From positions 1 to 48,832 of the forward strand of contig JANWYF010000117.1 of the NCBI GenBank assembly GCA_025057055.1: DNA of 48,832 nt. Reading direction: 5' to 3'. The position numbers were made by a program, and so were the translations under genes. Origin of the DNA: Rhodovarius sp. GTDB taxonomy: Bacteria > Pseudomonadota > Alphaproteobacteria > Acetobacterales > Acetobacteraceae. The number at the start of each line of letters is the position of its first letter. Position 1 is the stretch's first letter. Under the pieces are notes generated by a model. That model saw only the letters and a list, made by a program, of their open reading frames with translations. It ran no database searches and was not told the DNA's origin. Of the stretch, positions 25,740-33,678 are shown in pieces.

Positions 25740-27215
25740 TCAGCTGCCGATGCCGCCGAGGGCGAGGTATTTGATCTCCAGATATTCGTCGATGCCGTGC
25801 CGGCTGCCCTCCCGCCCCAGCCCCGATTGCTTGACGCCGCCGAAGGGTGCCTCGGCGGTGGAGATGATGCCTTCGTTGATGCCGATGATGCCGGCCTCCA
25901 GCGCCTCCGCCACCCGGAAGATGCGGCCGACGTCGCGCGCGTAGAAATAGGCGGCAAGGCCGAACTCGCTGTCATTGGCCAGGCGGATGCCCTCCTCCTC
26001 GGTCGAGAAGCGGATGAGCGGCGCGACCGGCCCGAAGGTCTCCTCGTGGAAGATCCGGGCCGTCGGCGGGACATCGGCCAGCACGGTGGGGGCGAAGAAA
26101 TTGCCGTTGCCCAGGCGCTGGCCCCCCAGGAGCACGCGGGCCCCCTTGGCCAGGGCATCGGCGATGTGCTCCTCCACCTTGGCCACCGCCGCGGCGTTGA
26201 TCAGCGGGCCCTGGGTGACGCCGGGTTCCATGCCGTTGCCGACCTTGAGCTGGCGCACCGCCGCGACGAGCTTCTCGGCGAAGGCGTCATAGACCCCTTC
26301 CTGCACCAGGATGCGGTTGGCGCAGACGCAGGTCTGGCCGGTGTTGCGGTATTTGCTGGCCATCGCACCCTGCACCGCGGCGTCCAGATCGGCGTCGTCG
26401 AAGACCAGGAAGGGAGCGTTGCCGCCCAGCTCCATGCTCGTCTTCTTGATCGTGTCCGCGCATTGGCGCAGCAGCACCCGCCCCACTTCCGTGCTGCCGG
26501 TGAAGGAGAGCTTGCGCACCAGCGGGCTTTCGGTCAGTTCCGCGCCGATCGGCCCCGAGGGGCCGGTGACGATATTGCACACCCCAGGCGGCATGCCGGC
26601 GCGCTCGGCAATCACGCCGAGCGCGAGCGCGGAGAAGGGCGTCTGCGAGGCGGGGCGGATCACGCCGGTGCAGCCGGCCGCCCAACCCGGCCCGGCCTTG
26701 CGCGTGATCATGGCGGAGGGGAAGTTCCACGGCGTGATCGCGGCGAAGACGCCGACCGGCTCCTTGAGCACCAGGATGCGCCGGCCGTGGGCGTTCTGCG
26801 GGATGGTCTCGCCGTAGACGCGGCGCGCCTCCTCGGCGAACCATTCGAGGAAGCTCGCGGCATAGGCGATCTCCCCGCGCGCCTCGGCCAGCGGCTTGCC
26901 TTGTTCGGCGGTCATGATGATCGCCAGATCCTCGGCGTGGGCGAGCATGAGCTCGGCCATGCGGCGCAGGATCGCGCCGCGCTCCTTGGCCAGCATGCGG
27001 CGCCAGGCCGGGAAGGCCGCATGCGCGGCGGCGATCGCGCGTCGCGTCTCGGCCGCGCCCATCGCGGGGACCTGGCCGATCACCTCGCCGGTGGCGGGAT
27101 TGCGCACGGTCATGACGGCCCCGTCATCGGCCTGCAGCCACTGCCCGCCGATCAGATTGGCCTGACGCAGCAGGGTAGGGTCCTTGAGCGGCAGCTGGGC
27201 GATGGCATCGAGCAT
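25740..27215 (-). CDS. gabD: NAD(P)-dependent succinate-semialdehyde dehydrogenase
   Basis: 491-aa aldehyde dehydrogenase. KTSMELGGNAPFLVFDDADL contains the catalytic Glu region and NTGQTCVCANRILVQ the nucleophilic Cys, both as in GabD. ITPWNFPSAMITRKAGP is the cofactor-pocket motif, and the C terminus PFGGVKQSGLGREGSRHG is typical. It oxidises succinate semialdehyde to succinate, linking 4-aminobutyrate or 4-hydroxybutyrate catabolism to the TCA cycle. The ATG follows a GGAGGAGGAG-type ribosome site. It leads a minus-strand set with gor and diverges from fumarylacetoacetase over 92 nt. Confidence 0.9.
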   Translation of the reverse strand: MLDAIAQLPLKDPTLLRQANLIGGQWLQADDGAVMTVRNPATGEVIGQVPAMGAAETRRAIAAAHAAFPAWRRMLAKERGAILRRMAELMLAHAEDLAIIMTAEQGKPLAEARGEIAYAASFLEWFAEEARRVYGETIPQNAHGRRILVLKEPVGVFAAITPWNFPSAMITRKAGPGWAAGCTGVIRPASQTPFSALALGVIAERAGMPPGVCNIVTGPSGPIGAELTESPLVRKLSFTGSTEVGRVLLRQCADTIKKTSMELGGNAPFLVFDDADLDAAVQGAMASKYRNTGQTCVCANRILVQEGVYDAFAEKLVAAVRQLKVGNGMEPGVTQGPLINAAAVAKVEEHIADALAKGARVLLGGQRLGNGNFFAPTVLADVPPTARIFHEETFGPVAPLIRFSTEEEGIRLANDSEFGLAAYFYARDVGRIFRVAEALEAGIIGINEGIISTAEAPFGGVKQSGLGREGSRHGIDEYLEIKYLALGGIGS

Positions 27216-27307
27216 GGCGGCTCCTCCTCCTGCCGCCGATGCTAGGCCGGGCTTTCCGCCCGCGCCAGGGATCGGCATGATCCCGCTTGAGGGAGGGAGG
27301 AGACCGG

Positions 27308-28594
27308 ATGGATGCCACGCACGCGCCCGGCCTCAGGAGCTGGGTGGAGAGCGCCAATGTGCCCGGCCATGATTTCCCGATCCAGAACCTGCCCTTGGGC
27401 GTGTTCTCGACGCCGGGCAGCCGACCGCGGGGCGGGGTGGCGATCGGCGATATGGTGCTGGACATCGCGGCTGCGCTGGCGGCGGGCAGGCTCTCCGGCG
27501 CGGCGGCGGAGGCCGCGGCCGAACCCACGCTCAATCGCCTCATGAGCTACGGCCAGGATGCGGCGGCGGAGCTGCGCGCGCGCCTCTCCGCCCTGCTCGC
27601 CGAAGGTGCTGAACCCCTGCCCGATCTGCTCCACCCGCAGTCGGCGGTGACCATGCATCTGCCGGTCGAGGTGCGGAACTTCTCCGACTTCATGGCCAGC
27701 CGCCCGCATTGCGAGAGGCTGGGCCGCGCCCGCAACCGGGACAACCCGCTGCCGCCCGCCTTCCATCACCTGCCGGTCGCCTATCACTCCCGCGCCTCCT
27801 CGGTGCGGCCCTCCGGCACGCCGCTGCGCCGGCCCTGGGGCCAGTTCCAGCGCGACGGCGCGGTGGTCTTCGCGCCGACCGAGGCGCTGGATTTCGAGCT
27901 CGAGCTTGCGATCTGGATCGCCGAGGAGAATGTGCTGGGCGAGCCGACGCCGATCTCGGCCGCCGATCGGCGGATTTTCGGGATCGGCCTGCTGAATGAC
28001 TGGTCCGCCCGCGACATCCAGCGCTTCGAGATGCCCCCCCTCGGCCCCTTCCTCTCGAAATCGGTGATGACCAGCGTCTCGCCATGGGTGGTGACGATGC
28101 AGGCGATGGCCCCCTTCATGGCGCCGCTGCCGCCGCGGGCCGCAGGCGATCCGCCCTGCCCTGCGCATCTGCACAGCTCGCGACCGGATGCGATGCGTAT
28201 CACCATGCGCGCGGCGATCCAGACACCGCGCATGGCCGCGGCCGGCATCGCGCCCCATGTCGTGACCGAGGCACCCTTCGAGGAGATGTACTGGTCGGCC
28301 GCGCAGATGGTGGCCCATCATACCTCCAACGGCTGCAATCTGCTGCCTGGGGATCTCTTGGGCAGCGGCACCGTCTCCGGCTCGCGGCCCGGACAGGAGG
28401 CTTGCCTGGCCGAGCTCTTGCTGCGCGGGCCGATCATCCTGCCGAGCGGTGAGACCCGCCGCTTCCTGGAGGATGGGGACTGCGTGATCTTCACCGCCCG
28501 CGCCGAGGCGCCGGGCGCGGTGCCGATCGGCTTCGGCGAATGCCGCGGCAGCGTCCTGCCCGCCGCCGCTTGGCCGGTATCCGAGGAGGGATGA
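27308..28594 (+). CDS. fahA: fumarylacetoacetase
   Basis: 428-aa enzyme of the fumarylacetoacetate hydrolase family, full-length type. VRNFSDFMASRPHCERLGR, HHLPVAYHSRASSV and SGTPLRRPWGQ match the catalytic and metal-binding N-terminal half. LDFELELAIWIAEENVLGEP provides metal-ligand acids, followed by GIGLLNDWSARDIQ and SKSVMTSVSPWVV. It cleaves fumarylacetoacetate to fumarate and acetoacetate in tyrosine/homogentisate breakdown. The start follows GGGAGGAG. The usual partners (hmgA, maiA) are not adjacent; instead it overlaps a cyclase gene, so its true substrate could differ. Confidence 0.9.
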   Translation: MDATHAPGLRSWVESANVPGHDFPIQNLPLGVFSTPGSRPRGGVAIGDMVLDIAAALAAGRLSGAAAEAAAEPTLNRLMSYGQDAAAELRARLSALLAEGAEPLPDLLHPQSAVTMHLPVEVRNFSDFMASRPHCERLGRARNRDNPLPPAFHHLPVAYHSRASSVRPSGTPLRRPWGQFQRDGAVVFAPTEALDFELELAIWIAEENVLGEPTPISAADRRIFGIGLLNDWSARDIQRFEMPPLGPFLSKSVMTSVSPWVVTMQAMAPFMAPLPPRAAGDPPCPAHLHSSRPDAMRITMRAAIQTPRMAAAGIAPHVVTEAPFEEMYWSAAQMVAHHTSNGCNLLPGDLLGSGTVSGSRPGQEACLAELLLRGPIILPSGETRRFLEDGDCVIFTARAEAPGAVPIGFGECRGSVLPAAAWPVSEEG

Positions 28595-29382
28595 CCATGC
28601 GCCGCCTGATCGACATCTCGGCCCCGCTGATGGCCGGCATCAAGTCCGACCCGCCGGGGATGGAGCCGGAGATCGAATACCTCGACCACCACATGACGGC
28701 CCCGCGCATGGCCGAATACATGGGCGTTCCGGTCTCCGCCCTGCCGGAGGGGGAATACGCCGCGATCGAGCGCGTGCGGATCAGCACCCACAACGGCACC
28801 CACATGGATGCCCCCTATCACTACTTCTCGCGCCAGGATGAGAGGCTGGTCCCGGGCGGGCGGCCCTCGCTCAGGATCGACGAGATCCCGCTCGAGTGGT
28901 GCTTCCAGCGCGGCGTGAAGCTGGATTTCCGGGCCAAGCCGGATGGCCATGTGGTCCAGCCCGAGGAGGTGGAGGAGGAGCTTGCGCGCATCGGCCATAC
29001 CCTGCAGCCGCTCGACATCGTGGTGGTGAACACCCGCGCCGGCAGCCGCTACGGCCATGACGACTACATCGATGCCGGCTGCGGCATGGGCCGGGCCGCC
29101 ACGCTCTGGCTGCTCGAGCGGGGGGTGCGGCTGGTCGGCACCGATGGCTGGTCCTGGGATGCGCCCTTCAGCTACACCCGCCGCCGGGTGGCCGAGACCG
29201 GCGATGCCAGCCTGATCTGGGAGGGCCACCGCGCCGGGCGAGAGATCGGCTACTGCCACATGGAGAAGCTCCACAACTTGGAGGCGCTGCCCTCGACCGG
29301 CTTCATGATCGCGGCCTTCCCGGTCAAGATCCACCGCGCCTCGGCCGGCTGGGTGCGCGCGGTCGCCATCATCGAGGAGTGA
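28591..29382 (+). CDS. cyclase family protein (metal-dependent amidohydrolase-like)
   Basis: 263-aa protein of the cyclase/kynurenine-formamidase fold. RISTHNGTHMDAPYHYF is the hallmark H-x-G-T-H-x-D-x-P metal-binding motif. DISAPLMAGI opens the fold and DIVVVNTRAGSRYGHDDY and RLVGTDGWSWDAP continue it. The enzymes hydrolyse N-formylkynurenine, cyclic imides or lactones; the exact reaction is not evident. The ATG 28591 overlaps the fumarylacetoacetase stop, with ATG 28597 as the next choice. Followed 5 nt later by a Bug receptor, it belongs to a small uptake-and-degradation operon. Confidence 0.85.
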   Translation: MTMRRLIDISAPLMAGIKSDPPGMEPEIEYLDHHMTAPRMAEYMGVPVSALPEGEYAAIERVRISTHNGTHMDAPYHYFSRQDERLVPGGRPSLRIDEIPLEWCFQRGVKLDFRAKPDGHVVQPEEVEEELARIGHTLQPLDIVVVNTRAGSRYGHDDYIDAGCGMGRAATLWLLERGVRLVGTDGWSWDAPFSYTRRRVAETGDASLIWEGHRAGREIGYCHMEKLHNLEALPSTGFMIAAFPVKIHRASAGWVRAVAIIEE

Positions 29383-29387
29383 CGGCG

Positions 29388-30320
29388 ATGCGCATCCTTC
29401 TTCTGCTTCTGGCGATGATGATGCCCGCTGCCGCCTTTCCGGAGCGGACCATCACCATCATCAACCCCTATGCGCCCGGCTCATCGACCGATGCGGTGGC
29501 GCGCGCGCTCGCCGAATCCTTCAGCCAGCAGTTCGGCCAGAACGTGGTGGTGACCTCGATCTCGGGCGCCTCCGGGGTGGTGGGCATGCGCGCACTCGCG
29601 GCGGCCCCGCCGGATGGCCATACGCTCGCCTATTCGCCGCTGGTGCCGCTCGCCTTCCAGCCGCATCTCGTGCGCAACACCGGGCTTGGGCCCGATGCGG
29701 TGGCCCCGGTGTGCAACGTCACCGAGAACATCCTGGGCGCAATGGTGCGCGCCGACAGCCCGATCCGCAGCCTTCGCGATCTGGTCGAGGAGGCGAAGCG
29801 CCGCCCCTTGAGCTTCGGCTCGCCAGGCCCCAACTCCGCGCCCTTCCTGGCCATCCATCGCGTGCAGGCGGCTGCCGGCGGGCAGTTCACCCACATCCCC
29901 TTCCGCGGCGATGCCGCCTCGCTGACCGAGGTGCTGGCCGGTCGGCTCGATTTCGCGGCGATCGTGGTCGCCAGCGGCGTGCCGATGGCCCGCGCCGGGC
30001 AGATGCGGCTGATTGCCGTCTTCAGCGAGGGGCGCCATCCTGCCTTCCCCGATGTGCCGACGGCGCGCGAACAGGGGATCGACGCGCTGCAGCCGAGCTA
30101 TGCCGCGCTCTTCGCGCCGCGCCAGACGCCCCCTGCCCTGCTGGAGCGCCTGGAGCAGGCCTGCGAGCGGGCGATGCAGACCGAGACCTTCCGTCGGGTG
30201 GCGGAAACCTGGGGCGTGGTGCCCCAGTTCGGCAGCCGCGAAGTGCTCGCGGCGCGGCTGGCCGCGGAATACGAGGCGACGGGGCGGGTGCTGCGCGCAC
30301 TTGGGGTGCAGCCGGAATAG
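29388..30320 (+). CDS. Bug-family tripartite tricarboxylate receptor (periplasmic)
   Basis: 310-aa exported receptor. It has a hydrophobic signal (MRILLLLLAMMMPAAA) and the first-lobe sequence ITIINPYAPGSSTDAVARAL, a Bug-family hallmark. It continues with NVVVTSISGASGVVGMRALA, GSPGPNSAPFLAIH, HIPFRGDAASLTEVLAGRLDF and FPDVPTAREQGID. Bug proteins bind carboxylates, amides or aromatic acids and feed TTT transporters, but no TctAB membrane genes are present here, as is common for orphan Bugs. The ATG at 29388 has GAGGAG 8 nt upstream; an in-frame GTG lies 9 nt earlier. Confidence 0.9.
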   Translation: MRILLLLLAMMMPAAAFPERTITIINPYAPGSSTDAVARALAESFSQQFGQNVVVTSISGASGVVGMRALAAAPPDGHTLAYSPLVPLAFQPHLVRNTGLGPDAVAPVCNVTENILGAMVRADSPIRSLRDLVEEAKRRPLSFGSPGPNSAPFLAIHRVQAAAGGQFTHIPFRGDAASLTEVLAGRLDFAAIVVASGVPMARAGQMRLIAVFSEGRHPAFPDVPTAREQGIDALQPSYAALFAPRQTPPALLERLEQACERAMQTETFRRVAETWGVVPQFGSREVLAARLAAEYEATGRVLRALGVQPE

Positions 30321-30328
30321 GTCGGGGC

Positions 30329-31417
30329 CTACCAGCCGCCGATCCGCCTCCAGATCGCGATCACCGCCCGGCTGCCGTCCACGACGTGGTAGCGGTCGTG
30401 CTGCGCCACGGTCAGGCAGCTGTGGTTGGGGGCGATGCGCACGCGATCGCCCACGCGCAGCCCGGCCGGGGCCGGCCAGACCTCCCCGTGCTCCTGATAG
30501 ACGCGGCGGATGACCGGCTGATCCGGATAGGGCCGTCCGTCGAGATCGCGCACCTCCCCGAAGCCGAAATCCCGCGGCGTAGCCTCGGTGCTGCGGTCCT
30601 TGCTAAGCGCGATCGCCCCGGCATCGACCAGCAGCGTGCCGCGGTCGGGCCGACGCCCGATCACGCTCGCCAGCACCGTGACCGCGATATCCGCAAAGCC
30701 ATGGGTGCCGATCTGGGCCTGGAACAGATCGCCGAACATGTAGACGCCGGCGCGCAGTTCGGTGACACCGGCCAGCTGATCGGCATGCAAGGCGGTCGGT
30801 GAGGAACCGACCGAGACGATCTCGACCGCAAGCCCCGACTGCCGCACGGCCTCGGCCGCACGGCAGATGCCGCGGCGTTCCTCCTCCGCGATGCGGCGCA
30901 TCTCCTCCACGCTGCGGCCGGCATAGGAATGGCCGGCATGGGCGATCACTCCGGCAAGCCTCGGGCCGAGCAGCCGGGCCAGGGCCGGGGCCTCCTCCGG
31001 CGCGACGCCGCCGCGGTGTTCGCCGACATCGATCTCGATCAGGGCACGCAGCGGCCCGGGATGGGCGGCGATGGCGCGGGCGGCATCGGCGTCGTCGGTG
31101 ATCACCTTGACATCCGCCCCCGCCGCGTTGAGGGCGGCCACCCGATCCAGCTTCTGCGGCGTGATGCCCACCGCATAGATCTGGTCGCGCCAGCCGCCGG
31201 CGGCGAAGAACTCAGCCTCGGCCAGGGTGGAGACCGTGATCGGCCCGCTGTGGGGTGCGGCGAGGGCCGCCACCTCCAGGCATTTTGCGGTCTTGAGATG
31301 CGGGCGGAAGCGCAGGCCCGGATGCCGCGCCAGAGCTGCCTGCATGCGCGTGAGGTTGCGGCGCAGCACGCCCAGGTCGAGCACCAGGCAGGGCGTCTGC
31401 AGCTCTTCGATCCTCAC
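30329..31417 (-). CDS. DSD1-family PLP enzyme (D-threonine aldolase / D-serine dehydratase-like)
   Basis: 362-aa fold-type III PLP enzyme. TPCLVLDLGVLRRNLTRMQ and RFRPHLKTAKCLEVA place the PLP-binding Lys in HLKTAK; ALIEIDVGEHRGG, AHAGHSYAGRS and SVGSSPTALHAD continue the barrel. The C-terminal APNHSCLTVAQHDRYHVVDG contains His residues that bind the divalent metal in D-threonine aldolase and eukaryotic-type D-serine dehydratase. The GTG start overlaps the threonine-synthase-like stop (GTGA), so the two PLP enzymes are coupled. It may act on D-threonine, D-serine or beta-hydroxyaspartate-type substrates. Confidence 0.87.
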   Translation of the reverse strand: MRIEELQTPCLVLDLGVLRRNLTRMQAALARHPGLRFRPHLKTAKCLEVAALAAPHSGPITVSTLAEAEFFAAGGWRDQIYAVGITPQKLDRVAALNAAGADVKVITDDADAARAIAAHPGPLRALIEIDVGEHRGGVAPEEAPALARLLGPRLAGVIAHAGHSYAGRSVEEMRRIAEEERRGICRAAEAVRQSGLAVEIVSVGSSPTALHADQLAGVTELRAGVYMFGDLFQAQIGTHGFADIAVTVLASVIGRRPDRGTLLVDAGAIALSKDRSTEATPRDFGFGEVRDLDGRPYPDQPVIRRVYQEHGEVWPAPAGLRVGDRVRIAPNHSCLTVAQHDRYHVVDGSRAVIAIWRRIGGW

Positions 31418-32532
31418 AGCGCCACTCCCAGGAACTCGGCGAAACGCGCCGTCGCCTTGAGGCCGGTGCCGGTCAGCACGAGCACGGTCGTCTCGCCAGC
31501 GGCGATGCGCCCGGCGGAGAGCAGGCGTTCGAAGGCCGCCGCGACCTGGGCGCAGGTCGGTTCGACGTAGAAGCCGCGCTCCGCAAGCCTGAGGGCGGCA
31601 TCGCGGATCGCCTCCTCCTCGATCAGGATCGCCCCGCCTTCGCTCTCGCGCAGCGCGCCGAGGCATTCGGCGAGGCGGAGCGGATGGGCAATCGCGGTGC
31701 CTTCGGCGATGGTCGGCCGCGGCGGTTCGAGCGGCAGGCCGAGGGCGGCGCGCGCGATCGGCCCGCAATGGGCAGGCTGGACGGCGAAGATGCGCGGCAG
31801 GCGCGCAATCTGCCCGGCGCGCAGCAGTTCGGAGAAGCCGATCCAGCAGCCGAGCACATTGGAGCCCGCACCGCAGGGCACGACGACATTGTCCGGTGCC
31901 CGGAAGCCCAGATCCTCCCACAGCTCATAGGCCAGGGTCTTGGTGCCCTCGAGAAAGAAGGGGTGCCAGTTGTGGCTGGCATAGAAGATGCGGGCCGCTT
32001 CGCGCTCGGCCGCCTCGGCGCAGTCCTGGCGGCTGCCCGGCACCAGGGTGATCTCCGCCCCCGCGGCGCGGGCCTGCACTGTCTTGGCCGCGGCGGTGCT
32101 GGCCGGCACCATGATCCGCGCCGCCATGCCCCCCGCGGCGGCATAGGTCGCGATCGCGGCGCCGCCATTGCCCGAACTGTCCTCCAGCACGGCGCGCACG
32201 CCCTGCGCTCGCAGCAGGGAGAGCATGACCGAAGCGCCGCGGTCCTTGAAGGAGCCGCTCGGCATGAACCATTCGCATTTTGCCAGCGCCTCGCCCTCCC
32301 CGAGCCGCAGCGGGATCAATGGCGTGCATCCCTCGCCGAGCGTGATGGGTGCGGCGGGCAGGAAGGGAAAGGCGGCGGCATAGCGCCAGATGCTGCGCTG
32401 TTCGCGCTGGATGTCCTCCCGGCCGATGCCGCGGCGCGGGGTGAGCAGCAGCGGCTCTCGGCCGGGGCCGCACCAGCGCGGCGGATCGAGCGGCCAGGTG
32501 CGGCCGGAGCGCGGATCGAGATAGGCGACCAT
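31414..32532 (-). CDS. thrC: threonine synthase-like PLP-dependent enzyme
   Basis: 372-aa fold-type II PLP enzyme. LGEGCTPLIPLRLGEGEAL is the usual threonine-synthase lead. WFMPSGSFKDRGASVM holds the Schiff-base Lys; DSSGNGGAAIATYAAAGGM binds the phosphate/substrate carboxylate; CGAGSNVLGCWIGFSELL is the later PLP-phosphate loop. It is shorter than classical ThrC. With its neighbour being a DSD1-like enzyme, it may function as a threonine or hydroxyamino-acid dehydratase rather than in threonine synthesis. It diverges from the M20 peptidase gene over 45 nt. Confidence 0.78.
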   Translation of the reverse strand: MVAYLDPRSGRTWPLDPPRWCGPGREPLLLTPRRGIGREDIQREQRSIWRYAAAFPFLPAAPITLGEGCTPLIPLRLGEGEALAKCEWFMPSGSFKDRGASVMLSLLRAQGVRAVLEDSSGNGGAAIATYAAAGGMAARIMVPASTAAAKTVQARAAGAEITLVPGSRQDCAEAAEREAARIFYASHNWHPFFLEGTKTLAYELWEDLGFRAPDNVVVPCGAGSNVLGCWIGFSELLRAGQIARLPRIFAVQPAHCGPIARAALGLPLEPPRPTIAEGTAIAHPLRLAECLGALRESEGGAILIEEEAIRDAALRLAERGFYVEPTCAQVAAAFERLLSAGRIAAGETTVLVLTGTGLKATARFAEFLGVAL

Positions 32533-32577
32533 CGCCCCAGGGTTGCGCCGGGGCGCTGCGGCTGCAAGCCTGCCCCC

Positions 32578-33678
32578 ATGGGCGATCGTGAACTGGCCGG
32601 GCTGGCCCAGGATCTGGTGCGGATCGACAGTCGCAGCGGCGTCTCCAACCTGGCGTTGGCCCAACGGATCGAGGCCGAACTTGCGGGCTTCGAGATCGAA
32701 CGGATCGACTTCACCGACCCGCAGGGGGTGGCCAAGCGTGCCCTGGTGGCGCGGCGCGGCCCGCCGGGGGGCTACGGGCTGTCGGGGCATATGGACACGG
32801 TGCCGGCCACAGGCTGGAACGAGGACCCGTGGTCCGGCCGGATCGCGGGCGGCCTGCTGCACGGACTGGGCAGCCAGGACATGAAGGGGCCGCTCGCTGC
32901 CTGCATCCTGGCGGCCCGCCGCGCCCCGCCCGAAGTGCCGGTGACCTTGCTGCTGACCACAGATGAGGAGACGACCAAGCAGGGCGCGCGGGAGATCCTC
33001 GCCCGCAGCCGGCTCGCCCGGGGCTTGGCCGGCATCGTCGTGGCCGAACCCACGGGGATGGTCCCGGTGCGGGGCCATCGCGCCAGCATCCGCTTCACGG
33101 CGGTGGCCAAGGGGGTGCAAGCCCATTCCGCAACCGGGAAAGGAGTGAATGCCAACTGGCAGCTGATCCCTTTCCTGGCCGAGATGCGGATGCTGTTCGA
33201 CCGGCTGCGCACCGACCCTGCGCTGCAGGATCCCGCCTATGAACCTCCCTTCCCCGATTTCAACCTGGTCATCGACAACCACGGCACAGCGGTGAACGTC
33301 ACCGTTCCCCTGGCTACCGCTGAGATCAAATTCCGCTTCAGCGCCGCGATCGATTCTGAGCCGATCCGTGCCCAGCTGCGCGCCGCGGCCGCCCGCGCCG
33401 GGCTCGAGCTGCGCGAGGTCGAGGAGGGGCGCCCACCCGAACTCGCCGCCGATCATCCGCTGGTCCGGCATGCCGTGCGCCTGACCGGCAAGCCGGCGGC
33501 AACGGCGGCCTTCGGCACCGATGCCAGCCTGCTGCAGGCCTTGGCGCCCTGCCTGGTGCTCGGACCTGGCAGCATCGCCACCGCCCATACGCCGCAAGAG
33601 GCGGTGGCCCTGGCCGATCTCGAAGCGGCGTGCGACCTCTTCGGCCGATTGGTGAGGGAGGCCCCGAGCTGTCCATGA
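32578..33678 (+). CDS. M20 family metallopeptidase (ArgE/DapE-like amidohydrolase)
   Basis: 366-aa di-zinc hydrolase. LSGHMDTVPATGWNEDPW gives the first metal His and Asp, LGSQDMKGPLAACILA the bridging Asp, TTDEETTKQGAREIL the catalytic Glu and metal Glu, and AFGTDASLLQA the C-terminal ligand segment. A dimerisation lid begins near GVQAHSATGKGVNA. It would hydrolyse an N-acyl amino acid or related amide in the cytoplasm. The stop overlaps the start of the acyl-CoA synthetase gene (ATGA), suggesting that the acid released is activated with CoA next. Confidence 0.87.
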   Translation: MGDRELAGLAQDLVRIDSRSGVSNLALAQRIEAELAGFEIERIDFTDPQGVAKRALVARRGPPGGYGLSGHMDTVPATGWNEDPWSGRIAGGLLHGLGSQDMKGPLAACILAARRAPPEVPVTLLLTTDEETTKQGAREILARSRLARGLAGIVVAEPTGMVPVRGHRASIRFTAVAKGVQAHSATGKGVNANWQLIPFLAEMRMLFDRLRTDPALQDPAYEPPFPDFNLVIDNHGTAVNVTVPLATAEIKFRFSAAIDSEPIRAQLRAAAARAGLELREVEEGRPPELAADHPLVRHAVRLTGKPAATAAFGTDASLLQALAPCLVLGPGSIATAHTPQEAVALADLEAACDLFGRLVREAPSCP

